NCBI GenBank assembly: GCA_963556255.1
Contig: OY744604.1
Location: forward strand, 22,864,566 to 22,928,565
DNA: 64,000 bases
Source: Allolobophora icterica
Taxonomy: Eukaryota; Annelida; Clitellata; Crassiclitellata; Lumbricidae
Reading direction: 5' to 3'
This document shows positions 44,021 to 55,538 of this stretch, one piece after another. The notes beneath the pieces are model-generated. The model saw only the letters and a list, made by a program, of their open reading frames with translations. It was not told the origin of the DNA and made no database searches. Every line of letters starts with the position of its first letter. Position 1 is the first letter of the stretch. Made by a program: the position numbers and the translations under genes.

Positions 44021-44239
44021 TAAAATGGGTTATGTGATAAAGCAGTGAACTTTATGAACAGCAGTAATGTGCAATTTCACACTTAGATGTATTTTAGTTC
44101 TTTAGCATTTTGCGTAATATGGAAAACGTTTACAAATTGCTAAATTTGAAAACAATTCATTTAGTAAAGCAAAATATCTTTCATGAGCTGTCTCAGGCTG
44201 TACAATTGGGCGGCCATATATGCCGTAAAGTTAAACGGG

Positions 44240-45458
44240 TACCTATGCAATCAGGATCATGGCATCAGCGATTGACTCCGACCACAAGACAAAGGCTGGA
44301 TAGGTCCCGGGCGACAGGCGAAAGATAAACCTGAGAGGGTGTATCGGAAGAGAACGCCGTGGCAAAATGTTGCATTCGTGTTGAGCCTGCATGATGTTGA
44401 TGACAATTTCATCCAGCAGGAGCTTGGCCCGCAAGAGGCCTGGGATAAATAATATGCAGAGGCTCTGGCGCGACTTGACCGATTCTACCCATAAGGAAAA
44501 CCAACCCAGACCACGTGATTTTATATCACTACGGAGAGTAAGTCTGCTGAGAATGAAAAAACACGAATGAGGACCGGCCATGTCGAAAAGACCGATGCGC
44601 TGGGAAAGAGGGTGTCGAAATCCATCCTCAAAAACAACCTAAAAATCTTTGTGAGGAGACAGAAAGAGGCCGGTGAATTACATCAATTAAATATTTGGGG
44701 GCAAGACCCCGCTGTGTCTTGGATACCAGAATAAGGATTTTAAACTTAATACGTGCAGAGAGAGGAAACCAGTGCAGTTGCTCAAACATGAATGATGAAA
44801 TGCGTGAGTAGCGTGGCAGACGTGCTATTAATCTCGCAGCTGCATTTAGGACTGACTGCAGAGGCATGAGACGGACCTTAGGAAGACCGATTAGAAGCGA
44901 ATTGCAGTAGTCAATTCGGGAGCAAATGAAAGCATGGACCAGCGTTGTGAAAACAGAGGATGAGACAGATCGACGAATAGCCCTGAGACGGCTTAAGTGG
45001 GAGTAGGGGACACGTGTGAGGTTAGAGATGTGATCTTTGAAGGAGAGAGAGCTATCAAGCGTAACACCCAGGTCACGCACACTTGATGAAAAGGAGTAGT
45101 GTGGAAAGACTTCCGAGAGGAGGGCAAAATCAATCTTCAGCAACTGTTGAGGAGAGCCAAACCAAATGAACTGGGCTTTGGAGGCATTAAGAGAGAGACG
45201 ATTTGAGGACATCCAGGAATGGAGAGACTTCGATAGAGACTCAATACGCTCAACTAAGTGCAGTTTGGATGAAGGAGACCCATGGACAAATGCTTGCACA
45301 TCATCCGCAAAGAGATGACCAGTAGCTCCTGAGAGTGGGAAAAGAAAAGGAATGTCAGCCGTGTAGAGAATAAATAGAAGAGGACCAAGTACAGGGCCTT
45401 GAGGAACGCCCAGCTTAATGTGAATCCATTTTGTTCTAGAGTCACCCGATATAATCAT
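44240..45458 (-). mobile_element. LINE reverse transcriptase copy, C-terminal two-thirds
   Basis: Open from 45458 to 44628 with LGVPQGPVLGPLLFILYTAD, catalytic HLFADDVQAFVHG, WMSSNRLSLNASKAQFIWFG, CSRIDYCNSLLIGLPK and FEQLHWFPLSARIKFKILIL. The tail to 44240 is frame-broken (PAFVLWSESIADAM is probably decayed end sequence). Close relative of the 18.4-kb LINE. Confidence 0.82.
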
Positions 45459-45459
45459 G

Positions 45460-45885
45460 ACTGTCCCTGGGGGTCAACAAGCATTTCACCCCACTGGATG
45501 AACTGCAGCAGCGCTCATCAAAATACTTCAAAAATCGCTGAGCTTTATGTCGATAACGACTATGTTGTGGTGATATCGATGGATTTCTCTAAGACATGCG
45601 ATTCCCATAGGCAGTGGGCAGTCCCTTTCAATGCTGAACCTGCCTGACGGCATCTACATGTAGAATCTGCTCGTCAATTAGCTGCAGGAAAGGAAGCATG
45701 AAATTGTCTCCTCGTTCAAAAGCAAATCTCGACTGCCAAATCCATCAATGCCATCGTGGTACAGGGCTCTGTGGTGAGTCCGCCCGAATTCATGGCTTGG
45801 GCATCAGACCCACACCCAGTTCATATTCCAAACCGCCTAGCCAAGTACGCAGACGATTCTAATCTCATGATTGGATATAGACATT
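45460..45885 (+). mobile_element. Different LINE reverse transcriptase fragment
   Basis: Plus-strand pieces YVVVISMDFSKTCDS, LPDGIY and LAKYADDSNLMIG give the FSKAFDS-like motif A and the YADD motif of another LINE family; frame-broken. Confidence 0.6.
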
Positions 45886-46540
45886 GTATTGTATTGTATA
45901 TGGGCATTTATAAAGCGCCTCTCGCAGTATAGACCATTCAGAGGCGCTCCCAGTGCGCGAGACCCCGAGAGAAAAGGCAGGACTTAAGGTGAGAAAAGGA
46001 AGAAGCAACGCTACCAGAGAGAATGGTGATGCGGACAGAAGGAGGAAGTCGGTTCCAAAGTGAGGGACCTATGCACGCAAAGGATCTGGACTGAGCCATA
46101 GTAGTCCTGACACGAGGAACTAAGAGGTCAAGACAATCAGAAGATCGGAGAGGACGCAGCGAAGCAGCAGAATGAGGCTGTTGAATTAGATCACATAAGT
46201 ACTGTAGAGCAAGACCCAGTTGAGACTAAAGCACAAGAATAAGCACTTTGAATTGTATACGGGCAGAGAGAGGGAGCCAATGGAGTTATTCAACCATGAA
46301 GATGGAGATATGAGAGAACCGAGGGAGGCGGGCAATGAGTCTAGCAGCAGCATTGAGTACGGATTGGAGAGAAGAAATACGGATCTTGGGAAGGCCAATA
46401 AGGAGAGAATTACAGTAGTCAATCCGAGAGCACACGAATGCATGAACAATTGAGGTGAAAGTCGAGGATGAGACAGACCGCCGAATAGCCCGGAGACGCC
46501 TTAAGTGGAAGTAAGAGGAGCGGGTGAGGTTGGAAATGTG
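45886..46540 (-). mobile_element. LINE 3' fragment
   Basis: An ATTGT-repeat tail and TTTATAAAGCGCCTCTCG at the left are followed by minus-strand C-terminal coding (CSRIDYCNSLLIGLPK, LQSVLNAAARLIARL, broken further on). Confidence 0.75.
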
Positions 46541-47568
46541 CTCAGCATGTATGCGCGCAGTTCAGGCAAACAATTCATTTGCGGGAAAACGGCTTTCCAT
46601 AGTCTGTTGATAAATCTAAAGTGCATCAAGTGCATTGTCCAGTTGTCAATCTTTTCTGTGTCTGTATGTTTCTGTTCTTTTTTGTTTCACACATATCTGC
46701 CAAGCGTGCCCGATTAACAATAAACGTGGATAAAACAAAAACAATGGTATTTGGCAAAGAGACAATAGAAAAGGAAATAAGAGTGCAAGAGGAGGTGATT
46801 GAAAATGTAACGGAATTTGTGTACTTAGGCAGTTTGCTAACATGGAACAATGATTGCACAAGGGACATAAAGGCAGGAATAGCAAAGGCAAAGGGAGTCA
46901 TGGCAGGACTAAACACCATATGGAAGACCAAACAAATCAGTTGCAAGACCAAATTAAATATCTTGAAAACATGTGTGTTTAGCACAGCTCTTTATACTTG
47001 CGAAACATGGACAATTAAAAAGACGGACCAGTATAAAATATTGGCATTTGAAATGTACTGCTATAGAAGGATACTACACCTAAATTGGACAATGAAGGTG
47101 ACAAATTTGGAGGTTCGAAGAAGACTGAATATAAAGAAAGATCTAATGCAAACAGTGATGAAGAGAAAACTAAGTTTATTTGGGCATATATTTAGAATGG
47201 ACGACAGCAGAAAAATAAAAACTGTGATGATGGGAACTATGGATGGAAATGGGCGGAGTGGTAGACCTAACAGAGAGTGGACAGACGACATCGAAGACTG
47301 GTGTAAACATGATCTGCACAACTTAAGAATATTAGCACAAGACCGAGGACTATGGAAAAAGTGATAAAACTTGCATTTGACACCAACGGACCGTAGGGCC
47401 CATGGATCCTTATGATGATGTCTCTGTTGGTCTCAATATGCCTGGATCTGAATGGCGTTCACTTAACATCATCACGTTCGTCGTCTTTGTCGCATGCTTT
47501 AGTTTTCACGTTTATATTGATATTTGTTTAAAATTATGAAATAATATCAAATAGAGCTGTACTTTCAG
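46540..47568 (+). repeat. Duplicated intron segment upstream of NHL exon copy 1, split by an RTE insertion
   Basis: ACAATTCATTTGC...GGCTTTCCATA and GATAAATCTAAAGTGCATCA at 46565-46635, and GGCGTTCACTTAACATCATC at 47453, match 49690-49990 and 58415-58630 upstream of the other two plus-strand NHL exons. The copies therefore arose by duplication of intron plus exon together. Confidence 0.8.
46690..47408 (+). mobile_element. RTE-type LINE 3' fragment
   Basis: Open frame to stop 47362-47364 with RLTINVDKTKTMVFGKE, VTEFVYLGSLLTWNND, LYTCETWTIKKTDQYKI, AFEMYCYRRILHLNW and GRSGRPNREWTDDIEDW, the C-terminal end of RTE-clade reverse transcriptase proteins. It ends with CCTTATGATGATG (about 47408-47420). 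The frame is nearly intact, so the insertion is fairly recent. Confidence 0.8.
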
Positions 47569-48425
47569 ATGAACTTCGATACAGATCGGATCCAGTTTTA
47601 GTTCAGACTTTCACAACAAAAGCCTCAGAAGAAGAAAATAAATTGATCCGTGGATTGACAATCTTAGACAAGGAATTGTTTGTTGTGAATGCAAGGTGTT
47701 CAGAAGTTGAAGTTTACGATACGATTCATTTTAGTTTCAGTCGTCGATGGAATTTGAAGGAAATAATTGATCCTTGGGACATAGGATCTTGCATCAGAAA
47801 TAAATGTCTCTACATCTTCGATTTTAAAGGCCCAGGACAGCCCAATGAAATCTTGAGAGTCGATCTTAATGAAAAACTAACAAGCAAGTGGTCACCTGGA
47901 GACGATTATGGTCGTCTGTCTGTTACAGATGAATCCAGTGTCATTTTAGCTGTTACCAATAAAAATAAATTAAATGAATATTCACCAGATGGACAATTGA
48001 TCAGTGAAATAAATCTAATGCCAGACACAGGTATTCGTTGTCCAACGCATGCTATCAAACTGACCAATGGTCATTTCGTGGTCAGTCATGGCATATATGG
48101 TGATGATCTGCACAGAGTGAGCATAGTAGATGCCGCTGGAAAGCTTAGGAAGTCATTCGGTGGAAAATGGGGATCAACCAACGTACAAATGAATCGTCCA
48201 GTTTATTTGTCCGTCGATGAAAATGGATTTGTGATGGTCGCTGATAAGTTGAACGGTCGAGTTTTGTTACTGGATTCAGATTTGGAATTTAAGAGAGAAA
48301 TTCTCTCAAGAGAGAAACACGGATTACGACATACATGCAGGATTCTCCTGGATGAGTCAAATGGTCGACTGTTTGTGGCTGACAACGAATTGAACAAAAA
48401 ACGGATTTTGGTTTTTGATTTTTGA
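47569..48425 (+). CDS. NHL beta-propeller exon, plus-strand copy 1
   Basis: Acceptor TGTACTTTCAG, phase 1, 285 codons to TGA 48423-48425. NHL repeats: GLTILDKELFVVNARCSEVE, PWDIGSCIRNKCLYIFD, GRLSVTDESSVILAV, NEYSPDGQLISEINL, GHFVVSHGIYG, RKSFGGKWGSTNVQMNRPV, GFVMVADKLNGRVLLLDSDL, CRILLDESNGRLFVADN. AATAAA follows at 48515-48520. About 85% identical by eye to copy 2. There is no RING exon upstream; it could be the 3' exon of an Ig-type gene whose degraded Ig exon lies at 42.0 kb, or an orphan duplicate. Confidence 0.85.
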
Positions 48426-48639
48426 TTTTCGAACAATTGGCAGGTTTTGGTTTCGGTTTTTTGTAATTCATTGAATATTACAGTAAATTAAGTGAACAAC
48501 TTCTTTAAATTTGAAATAAAAGAAATTTGATTTAATCTTGATGCTTGAAATTTTTTTACTGGTATTTGAAATAAATTGATTCATATCCAGGAGCTCATAA
48601 TCTGATTGTAGGATCTGAGTCTTTAAGATTCTTGTGACG

Positions 48640-49165
48640 ATGTAAAGCATCATATATCTGGGGAATAAGAACTGATTTCAAGCATTGTGGCTCGTCAGAG
48701 TTCAACGTTTTATGAACGATGTTCATGCTGAACAGGAAGCCAGTGCAAAGTTTTAAGCACAGGAGTTACATGTTTAAATTTGGATGTATTAGTTATGGCT
48801 CTAGCCAAAGCGTTCTGAATTCTCTGTATTTACGTATTTGTATTTGTACTGTTTACATGACCAATGAGAGACATCGTATAACTGAAAAGAACGCCTAAGT
48901 TAATAGCAGCGTTTGTCATCTCAACAATTGAGTCACACTGTTTCAATAACCTCAGCCGATCAAATTTTTGAAGTTGCTGTGGAGTGCCCAGTAGGCAAAA
49001 TTCAGTTTTTGATGGGTAAAGGAGTTTATTGGCTGCTATCTAAGACTGAACGTCTTTAAAGACAGCAAACAACAGCTTCACAGATGAGTCACAACACTCA
49101 AATGAAATGTAGATGTGAGTATCATCAGCACAGAAGTGATATCCCAGAGAGTGAAACCTCTCTCT
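48640..49165 (-). mobile_element. LINE reverse transcriptase fragment (another CR1-type family)
   Basis: Minus strand: HSLGYHFCADDTHIYISFEC, NKLLYPSKTEFCLLGTPQQL and TPVLKTLHWLPVQ in successive, mostly one-frame pieces. The catalytic ADD is recognisable. Confidence 0.7.
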
Positions 49166-49440
49166 GTCCCATTTTCTCGTCCTCTTCGTTCCGCCTTCCG
49201 ATTTAGTCTTTTTGTCCCTCGATCACCACCTTCTTTGGCCAGCCTCGGGCTTTCGCTTTAGTAGGTCCCTCACTATAGAATTACCATCCCTATGCAATCC
49301 GTAGTAGGATTCTAGAGAGGATAACACCTGCGTCTCTTCGCTGCCTAAAGACTTACCTGTTTAGGAGCCTGTCACGTTGATAGCCCTTCTGTATAGTCCT
49401 GCTGAGAAAAACGCTTTATAAATATTCATATACACGTATG
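49166..49440 (+). mobile_element. LINE 3' fragment
   Basis: Plus-strand C-terminal coding (RAFALVGPSLWNYHPYAIRS) ending with GCTTTATAAATATTCATA. Confidence 0.65.
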
Positions 49441-50050
49441 ATGAGTGGAGAATTATTAGTAGGCTACATTACGGTTTTTCTGACTACTTAACAGTAATGC
49501 GCGCCGGTCATTCGATTCAAGTTTAGAAACAAAATGCAGTGAAGTTAACACCTTCAAAATGATAAATATTTTCATTTCTTAGTTCAATTGGTTTTATTTC
49601 TTAGTTCTTTCACATTTTTGCTCAATTTTCTGCTATTCAGTAGAAGAATAAACAAAGTTTGTCCCTGTATGCGCGTAGTCGTCTTTTCAGACAACAATTC
49701 ATTTGCCAGGAAACTGATTTCCATACTCTATTGATAAATCTAAAGTGCATCAAGTGCATTGTCAAAAGGTTAGTCTTGATACAGCCTTGATCCACATCAT
49801 ATTTCTTACTCTCTCTCCCTTTCGCAGTGCTACTGGCTGAATCCGCCTGTGTTTCTTTGTCACTCTAGTTTTCTTTGACCGTTTCTGTGGCTGTATCTTT
49901 CCGTTAGTGTCAGTTTGTCTCGATCTGAATATCATCCACTTAACATCATCACGTTCATCGTCGTTGTCACATGATTTTGTTTTAAAGTTTATATTGATAT
50001 TTGTTTAAAATTATCAAATAATATTAAATAGATTTTTTTTTAATTTTCAG

Positions 50051-50928
50051 ACGAACTTCGATACAGATCGGATCAAGGTTTAGTTAACACGATCACAATA
50101 AATGTCTCAGAAGAAGGCGATCAATGGTCAGAAAAAGGAGATAAATGTATCCGTGGATTGACAATCTTAGACAAGGAATTGTTTGTTGTGAGTGCAAGGT
50201 GTTCAGAAGTTGAAGTTTACGATACGATTCATTTTAGTTTAAGTCGTCGATGGAATCTGAAGGAATTAATTGATCCTTGGGACATAGTATCCTGCAACAG
50301 GCAGAAATGTCTGTACATCTTCGATTTTAAAGGCCCAGAACAGTCGAGAGAAATCTTGAGAGTTGATCCTAATGAAAAACTAAGAAGCAAATGGTCAACT
50401 GGAGACGATTATGGTCGTCTGTCTGTTACAGATGAATCAAGTGTCATTTTAGCTGTTAGTAATCAAGATAAATTAAATGAATATTCGCCAGATGGACAAT
50501 TGATACGTGAAATAGATCTATCATCAGACACAGGTATTCGTCATCCATGCCATGCCATTAAACTGACCAATGGTCATTTCGTGATTAGTCATGGCTTCTT
50601 TGGTGCAAATCTGCACAAAGTGAGTTCGCTGGATGCCGATGGAAAAATTAAGAAGTCATTCGGTGGAAATAAAGAATCAACCATCGGACAAATGCATTGT
50701 CCAGTTTATTTGTCCGTCGATAAAAATGGATTCGTGATGGTCGCTGATAAGTTGAACGGTCGAGTTTTGTTACTGGATTCAGATTTGGAACTTAAGAGAG
50801 AAATTCTCTCAAGAGAGAAACACGGATTACGACATCCATGCAGGATTCTTCTGGATCAGTCAAATGGTCGACTGTTTGTGGCTGACAACGAATCGACCAG
50901 AAAGCGGATTTTGGTTTTTGATATTTGA
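50051..50928 (+). CDS. NHL beta-propeller exon, plus-strand copy 2
   Basis: Acceptor TTTTAATTTTCAG, phase 1, 292 codons to TGA 50926-50928. The fold is as in copy 1 with a seven-residue insertion near the start (SEEGDQWSEKGDKC). Fully open, so either functional or a recent duplicate. The upstream intron is homologous to that of copies 1 and 3. No clear AATAAA within 100 bases after the stop. A mutually exclusive terminal-exon arrangement with copy 1 is possible because both have the same acceptor phase. Confidence 0.82.
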
Positions 50929-51660
50929 TTTTCGAAGAAAGGGCAGATTTAGTTTTTAATTTTTTTTTCATTAAATATTACAGTAAATTTTGTGAACAAT
51001 TTCATTAAATTTAAAATTAAAGACATTTGATTTAATCATGATGTTCCAAATTTTTACTGGCATTTCAAATATATCGTTTCATAGCTCTTTGGCCAGTGCT
51101 CATAATATGTTCGTAGGTTCTGAATCTTTAAGATTCTGGTTAAGATGTAAAGCATAACCTTCATTTGCCCAACTACTGAACGTTACATAACTATTTCCAA
51201 TTCAGTTAAGTTTTTCTCGTTTTCAACATGTCTAGGAAAACTAAACCTAAAGATTCACTTGATTTTATGTAAACTCTATATTGTGGCAAAGAATATTTAT
51301 AAAATGAACTGAAGCTTATGAGTATCGTTGTTGTTAAACGACGCTTTGGGATAGCGAAAATGATTAGCGTCGCTCCTCTTTTATCTAGGATTGGGACTGG
51401 CAATACTCCAAAGAACAGCGGTAGAGTTGAATTCAATCGGTGATATTCTCCGGAAATATTCAATTTTTCACATATGGAGCGTTAACAATCACTGAAAAAA
51501 CTTTGGACCAATTTTTAAAGCTGGAGACTGTATCTGATCATAATTATTATAGTGCTTTAGAATTTTCTTTTTAATAAAGCAAGTAGAATAAATTATTGAG
51601 TTTCAGTTTAGAGTACTTCAGGTAGATTGAATTGGAAAATAAACATTTAACAGCACTTAC

Positions 51661-52076
51661 ATAAGTTTGCGCTTGTAGTGTATCCTTTGTCGAATGGAAT
51701 GGTGGTCAGTGGCGTGGGGTTGCTTACCGGATACGTTGTGTGAATTTGTATGATTTCAGGCGATCTCCAAATATAGCTGAAATCGGGAGCATTAGTGGCA
51801 TTGGCTGTTCTTCTTAATTGAAAAATAGGTTTTGCAAGAGAAACATTAATTGATAAATGATTTGAAGATGATAGCCTACTCATCGTTGAGATTAAGCTCA
51901 AGTTTCCATTTTCCACAGCTTGGTCAGCTGTTACGATCTGTCCATCTTTATCCTATCAATGTTGTCTCCACTCAATCCTTTTAACCTGACGCTGCAGTGC
52001 ATCCTTTTACGATCACCTTCCATCAGCGAGTTGCCGGTGCTTGTGTGGAGATATGTCTCAATAAATGGAGTGGATA
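51661..52076 (-). pseudogene. Ig-domain exon, degraded inverted paralogue of 42.0-kb exon
   Basis: Acceptor CTTCCAAAG, donor GTAAGTGC, phase 1 borders; 416 bases with frame breaks and stops in the middle. Shares NSLMEGDR, CSVRL, and further on PIFQLRRTANATNAPDFSY and SPEI with the 42.0-kb exon. It lies antisense to NHL copy 2, so it belongs to a different, probably dead, minus-strand gene. Confidence 0.7.
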
Positions 52077-52109
52077 CTTTGGAAGATAAGAAAGGTAGCT
52101 ACCAACGTT

Positions 52110-53575
52110 AAAACCTTACTTATGTCTGGCAGATCGTGTGGTCTTTGTAGGACCTGGTAAGAACATAAAGAATGTATAGACTTCCAACAAGTTCTACAGT
52201 TTCAAGTCATTGTGTGGAGTTATCTCTGTCTAGCAAACTTCATGCCAAAATCTTCCATAGACAAGGGATACGAAAAGGCTAAAATGTGTTAAAGCTTTTT
52301 TCTCCCAGGTGTCGAGAGTCATCATTTGATACTTGAAAACAAAGATTTTGAGAGAATAGATGCCTTTGGCCATCCACTTCACATGGTGCATTGACTAGGA
52401 ACTCGAAATCACACTTCTTCTCTCGAACACCCACCAAGGAACATTTCTTTTTGCTTTCTGTTTCTCGATCTCGTCTTCCTGCACTGACGTATCCGTTACC
52501 TTCACCACAACTCATCCTGTCTCCAATTTATACATCCCAATATCCAATTTTGTGTTTTTCCTCTCACCTACCACAACTTCTTCCCGCTTCCTCCGTCTCA
52601 CTTACATTTATATACAATCCAATGTTCTTTTTCTGTGAGCATGAGAGCAATTTCCATAAATGTTGTCATATTCATCTTATTCGATTATGTCGATTCAACG
52701 TCAACCTTGCCTTTCCTTACACAGTTTGGATAGACATTACCTCAATTAACTTATTCACATTAACTCGTGAATAATTATTACCCCTTAACGACGCTTTGTC
52801 ATAAGACATCTGATTCTGTAACCCATCCTCTTTATCCAACCAACGCCGACAATCTGACAATTTCGTCTTAAACACACTGTGTAGGCCTAATAATTTCTAC
52901 AGGCAAGGTTAAGACTAACTGTAGGTTGCATGCTGGTAGAAAAATATTGGCGTATTTTGAGGAATAACATTTCAAAATTATTTATCCTGTTCTTATCACT
53001 AATAATAAAGACATTCATTTTTACAGACCATATTCATTTAAATGTTTTTGAAATAATATGTAATAACAAACTTGAAATTCGTTGGACCTATATCTTGGCA
53101 TATTTCTTGAAATAAAGACTTATTCTTCCCGGTCAGTGAATAAATTTGTAAAAGGTCGCATTTGTCGTCACTGACTGTCCACGTCTCAAAGCCTTTTATT
53201 AAGCCGCAAGATGGTCAAGTTGCGTATTCTTGAGGGCATAATTTGGCCAAAAAACATCATTTCAATGACTATGACTACTCGTCATAATTACTGTTGACAG
53301 TTTTGTAAAATGACAAAGGATGAGGGTGTTGAATTGAGGAGAGCACTCAGGCTGACAGATGATGTAATGAGACTGAAATACTAATAAACTACCACTGGCA
53401 CCATCACTGTACTTCTTGAAAGCCTATATGATGCTATTGTTTAGTATGAAAAAATGTACCTAATTTATATAATATAGAATCTTTTTGAATCAAATTCATC
53501 CGTAAGGTTCCTTGTCACCTTTCGACAACGTCTGGAGTCAAGCAGTCAAGTGTGTTTAATTTTCTATTCCAGCGC
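52110..53575. other. Spacer, no feature recognised
   Basis: No supported exon, element end or RNA gene. Confidence 0.4.
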
Positions 53576-53577
53576 AT

Positions 53578-53850
53578 TTCATCTCCATTCATTCATTCAT
53601 TCAAAAATTTATATAACGCCACTTCAAGGGAACTACTCAGAGGCGCTCCCGACTCCAGCACGGCGAAAAGAGCAGTTTTCAGGCGGTCATAGAAGGTACC
53701 AGAAGAAAACCTAGGATGTAGGCGCAGCTCAGGTGGAAGGCCATTCCATATGGTCGGGCCAACCACCGAGAAGGCGCGGTTAAGTGATACTATACTAGCG
53801 TATTCTGAAGCAAATTTCGAACCATTCTGAAAAGTAGTTAAAATGAGCTG
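53578..53850 (-). mobile_element. LINE 3' fragment
   Basis: CATTCATTCATTCATTC tail and ATTTATATAACGCCACTTC motif, followed by minus-strand C-terminal coding of about 70 residues. Confidence 0.7.
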
Positions 53851-54384
53851 TTGTAAAATAATGGAGTTTTAAACGGCAATACCACGTCGCATACACAATC
53901 ACGGTGTTTTTTAAGGCCTGCTTCGTCTATTAACAACTACAAAACCCACCCGAGTATTATACTAACATATACTGAAACTAAATTTCAAACTAATATAATT
54001 GGTGTCATATTTATCCGGTAAAATTTGTGCAATAATGTGTTGAGAAATGTCAGAGCGTTCAGAATTCTACCAACGTTATTGGGAATGTCAAATTTAAACA
54101 ATAGTCTAAAACTAACCACATAAAATCCTGTTACTTTGAGTATGCGGAATACAATAAGTATATTAAGGTAAAGCTGATATCGGGTGATCCTTAGCAGGTG
54201 ACCAGTAATAAGAGAACAGTTTTCAAATGTTGATGAACGGTATATTTAGCACCTTGGGGCAGAAAATCACGCATATTGGAAGGTAATTATACCATGTAAA
54301 ATGACCCAACCGCCGAAAATGCACGATGCTGCATTGTCGAAATGCATGAAAGGGGACAAGAAATTTCATTTGGGTCGTGGTCAG

Positions 54385-54900
54385 ACAAACCTGCGAAGAG
54401 ACAACAAAGCTACAGCAGACACAAGCGTAATTGTTGGTACAACATTGTATTCAAGTGTTTTCTCCAATAGGCATTGTCAGACACATATATTGAAATCCAA
54501 TGTTGCGCCAATGAAACTTTATCACATTTTTCTCTGTCTCTGTAAATCATTACAACAGCTGCATTGAACTTCAAAGAAAAAGAGCACGTCAGTGTATGAG
54601 TGGGTGACAGTTTCTATATCACCACCTGGTGCACACTTAGCCCTCCTGTCTCTAGTGGAACCAGGCTCTGAGAAACTTCTACATTTGACCTACCTTAACT
54701 TCAAATATCACTTAATTTATCTGTGCAATGGAATAGGCTTAATTTGTAAACTAAAACGTTGTCTCATCAATTTTGTAATGCAATTGTAAGTGCTTAAGAA
54801 AACTCATCCTGACCTGATTACACAAGAACACGATTTTTGAACAGAAGGATAGAGCAAAATTTACTGGCCAGGCAGTCACAGCATTAGAATGTGAATGTGC
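54385..54900 (+). repeat. Dispersed ~0.55-kb repeat, copy B
   Basis: Reverse-complement partner of 21425-22060. Both copies sit a few hundred bases from LINE 3' ends. Non-coding. Confidence 0.75.
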
Positions 54901-55538
54901 AGTAAAGTTAACTATCCACATATGTTAAGTTAAGTCTTCAGACAATCTATTACCGCTAATTTTTCCAAATAAATTCAGCTGTTTAATGCCACCACATTTT
55001 TTTATTGTTAAACGCAAGACTCTTGAATTTCAAATTCCAGGTCTGTTAATTAGCCTATTACATAGAAACCTTGCTGAGAATTCAGACGACTATTGAGTCA
55101 AAAATACTAAAATCAAACTTAAAAACACCTATGTCGGTATTTTATTTAAGGCAATAGATTTATGTACCTGACTAGAAATTCTCGGGCTAAATAAAGTGTG
55201 ACTGCTAGTGTTTGTTTATCTGCAAGCAAGGACATCTAGATATCGAGGGCCATCGAGATTTACACGCAGTTAACATAATTTGACAGCAACATTTTCATTC
55301 ATAGCTCTAAATATTACGAATATATTACAACAGTTAGTTTGCTACTAGGACCACAAACAAGCATACAGCTGTGTTCAGGTATTTCGTAAGAGATTTTCCT
55401 ACACTAACTGGACAAAAACTAACCTTATTAGTCAACGCTATAATGAACCGACGAGTCTACGCGTACACGTTAAAAATAGCGCAGTAATGTCAATAACGAA
55501 ACCGAAAGTGCTGTAGAAATTTGAGCATTGGTCATAGG
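54900..55538. other. Region upstream of the TRIM gene
   Basis: Should contain the promoter and 5' UTR of the TRIM gene; no motif is clear enough to call. Confidence 0.35.
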
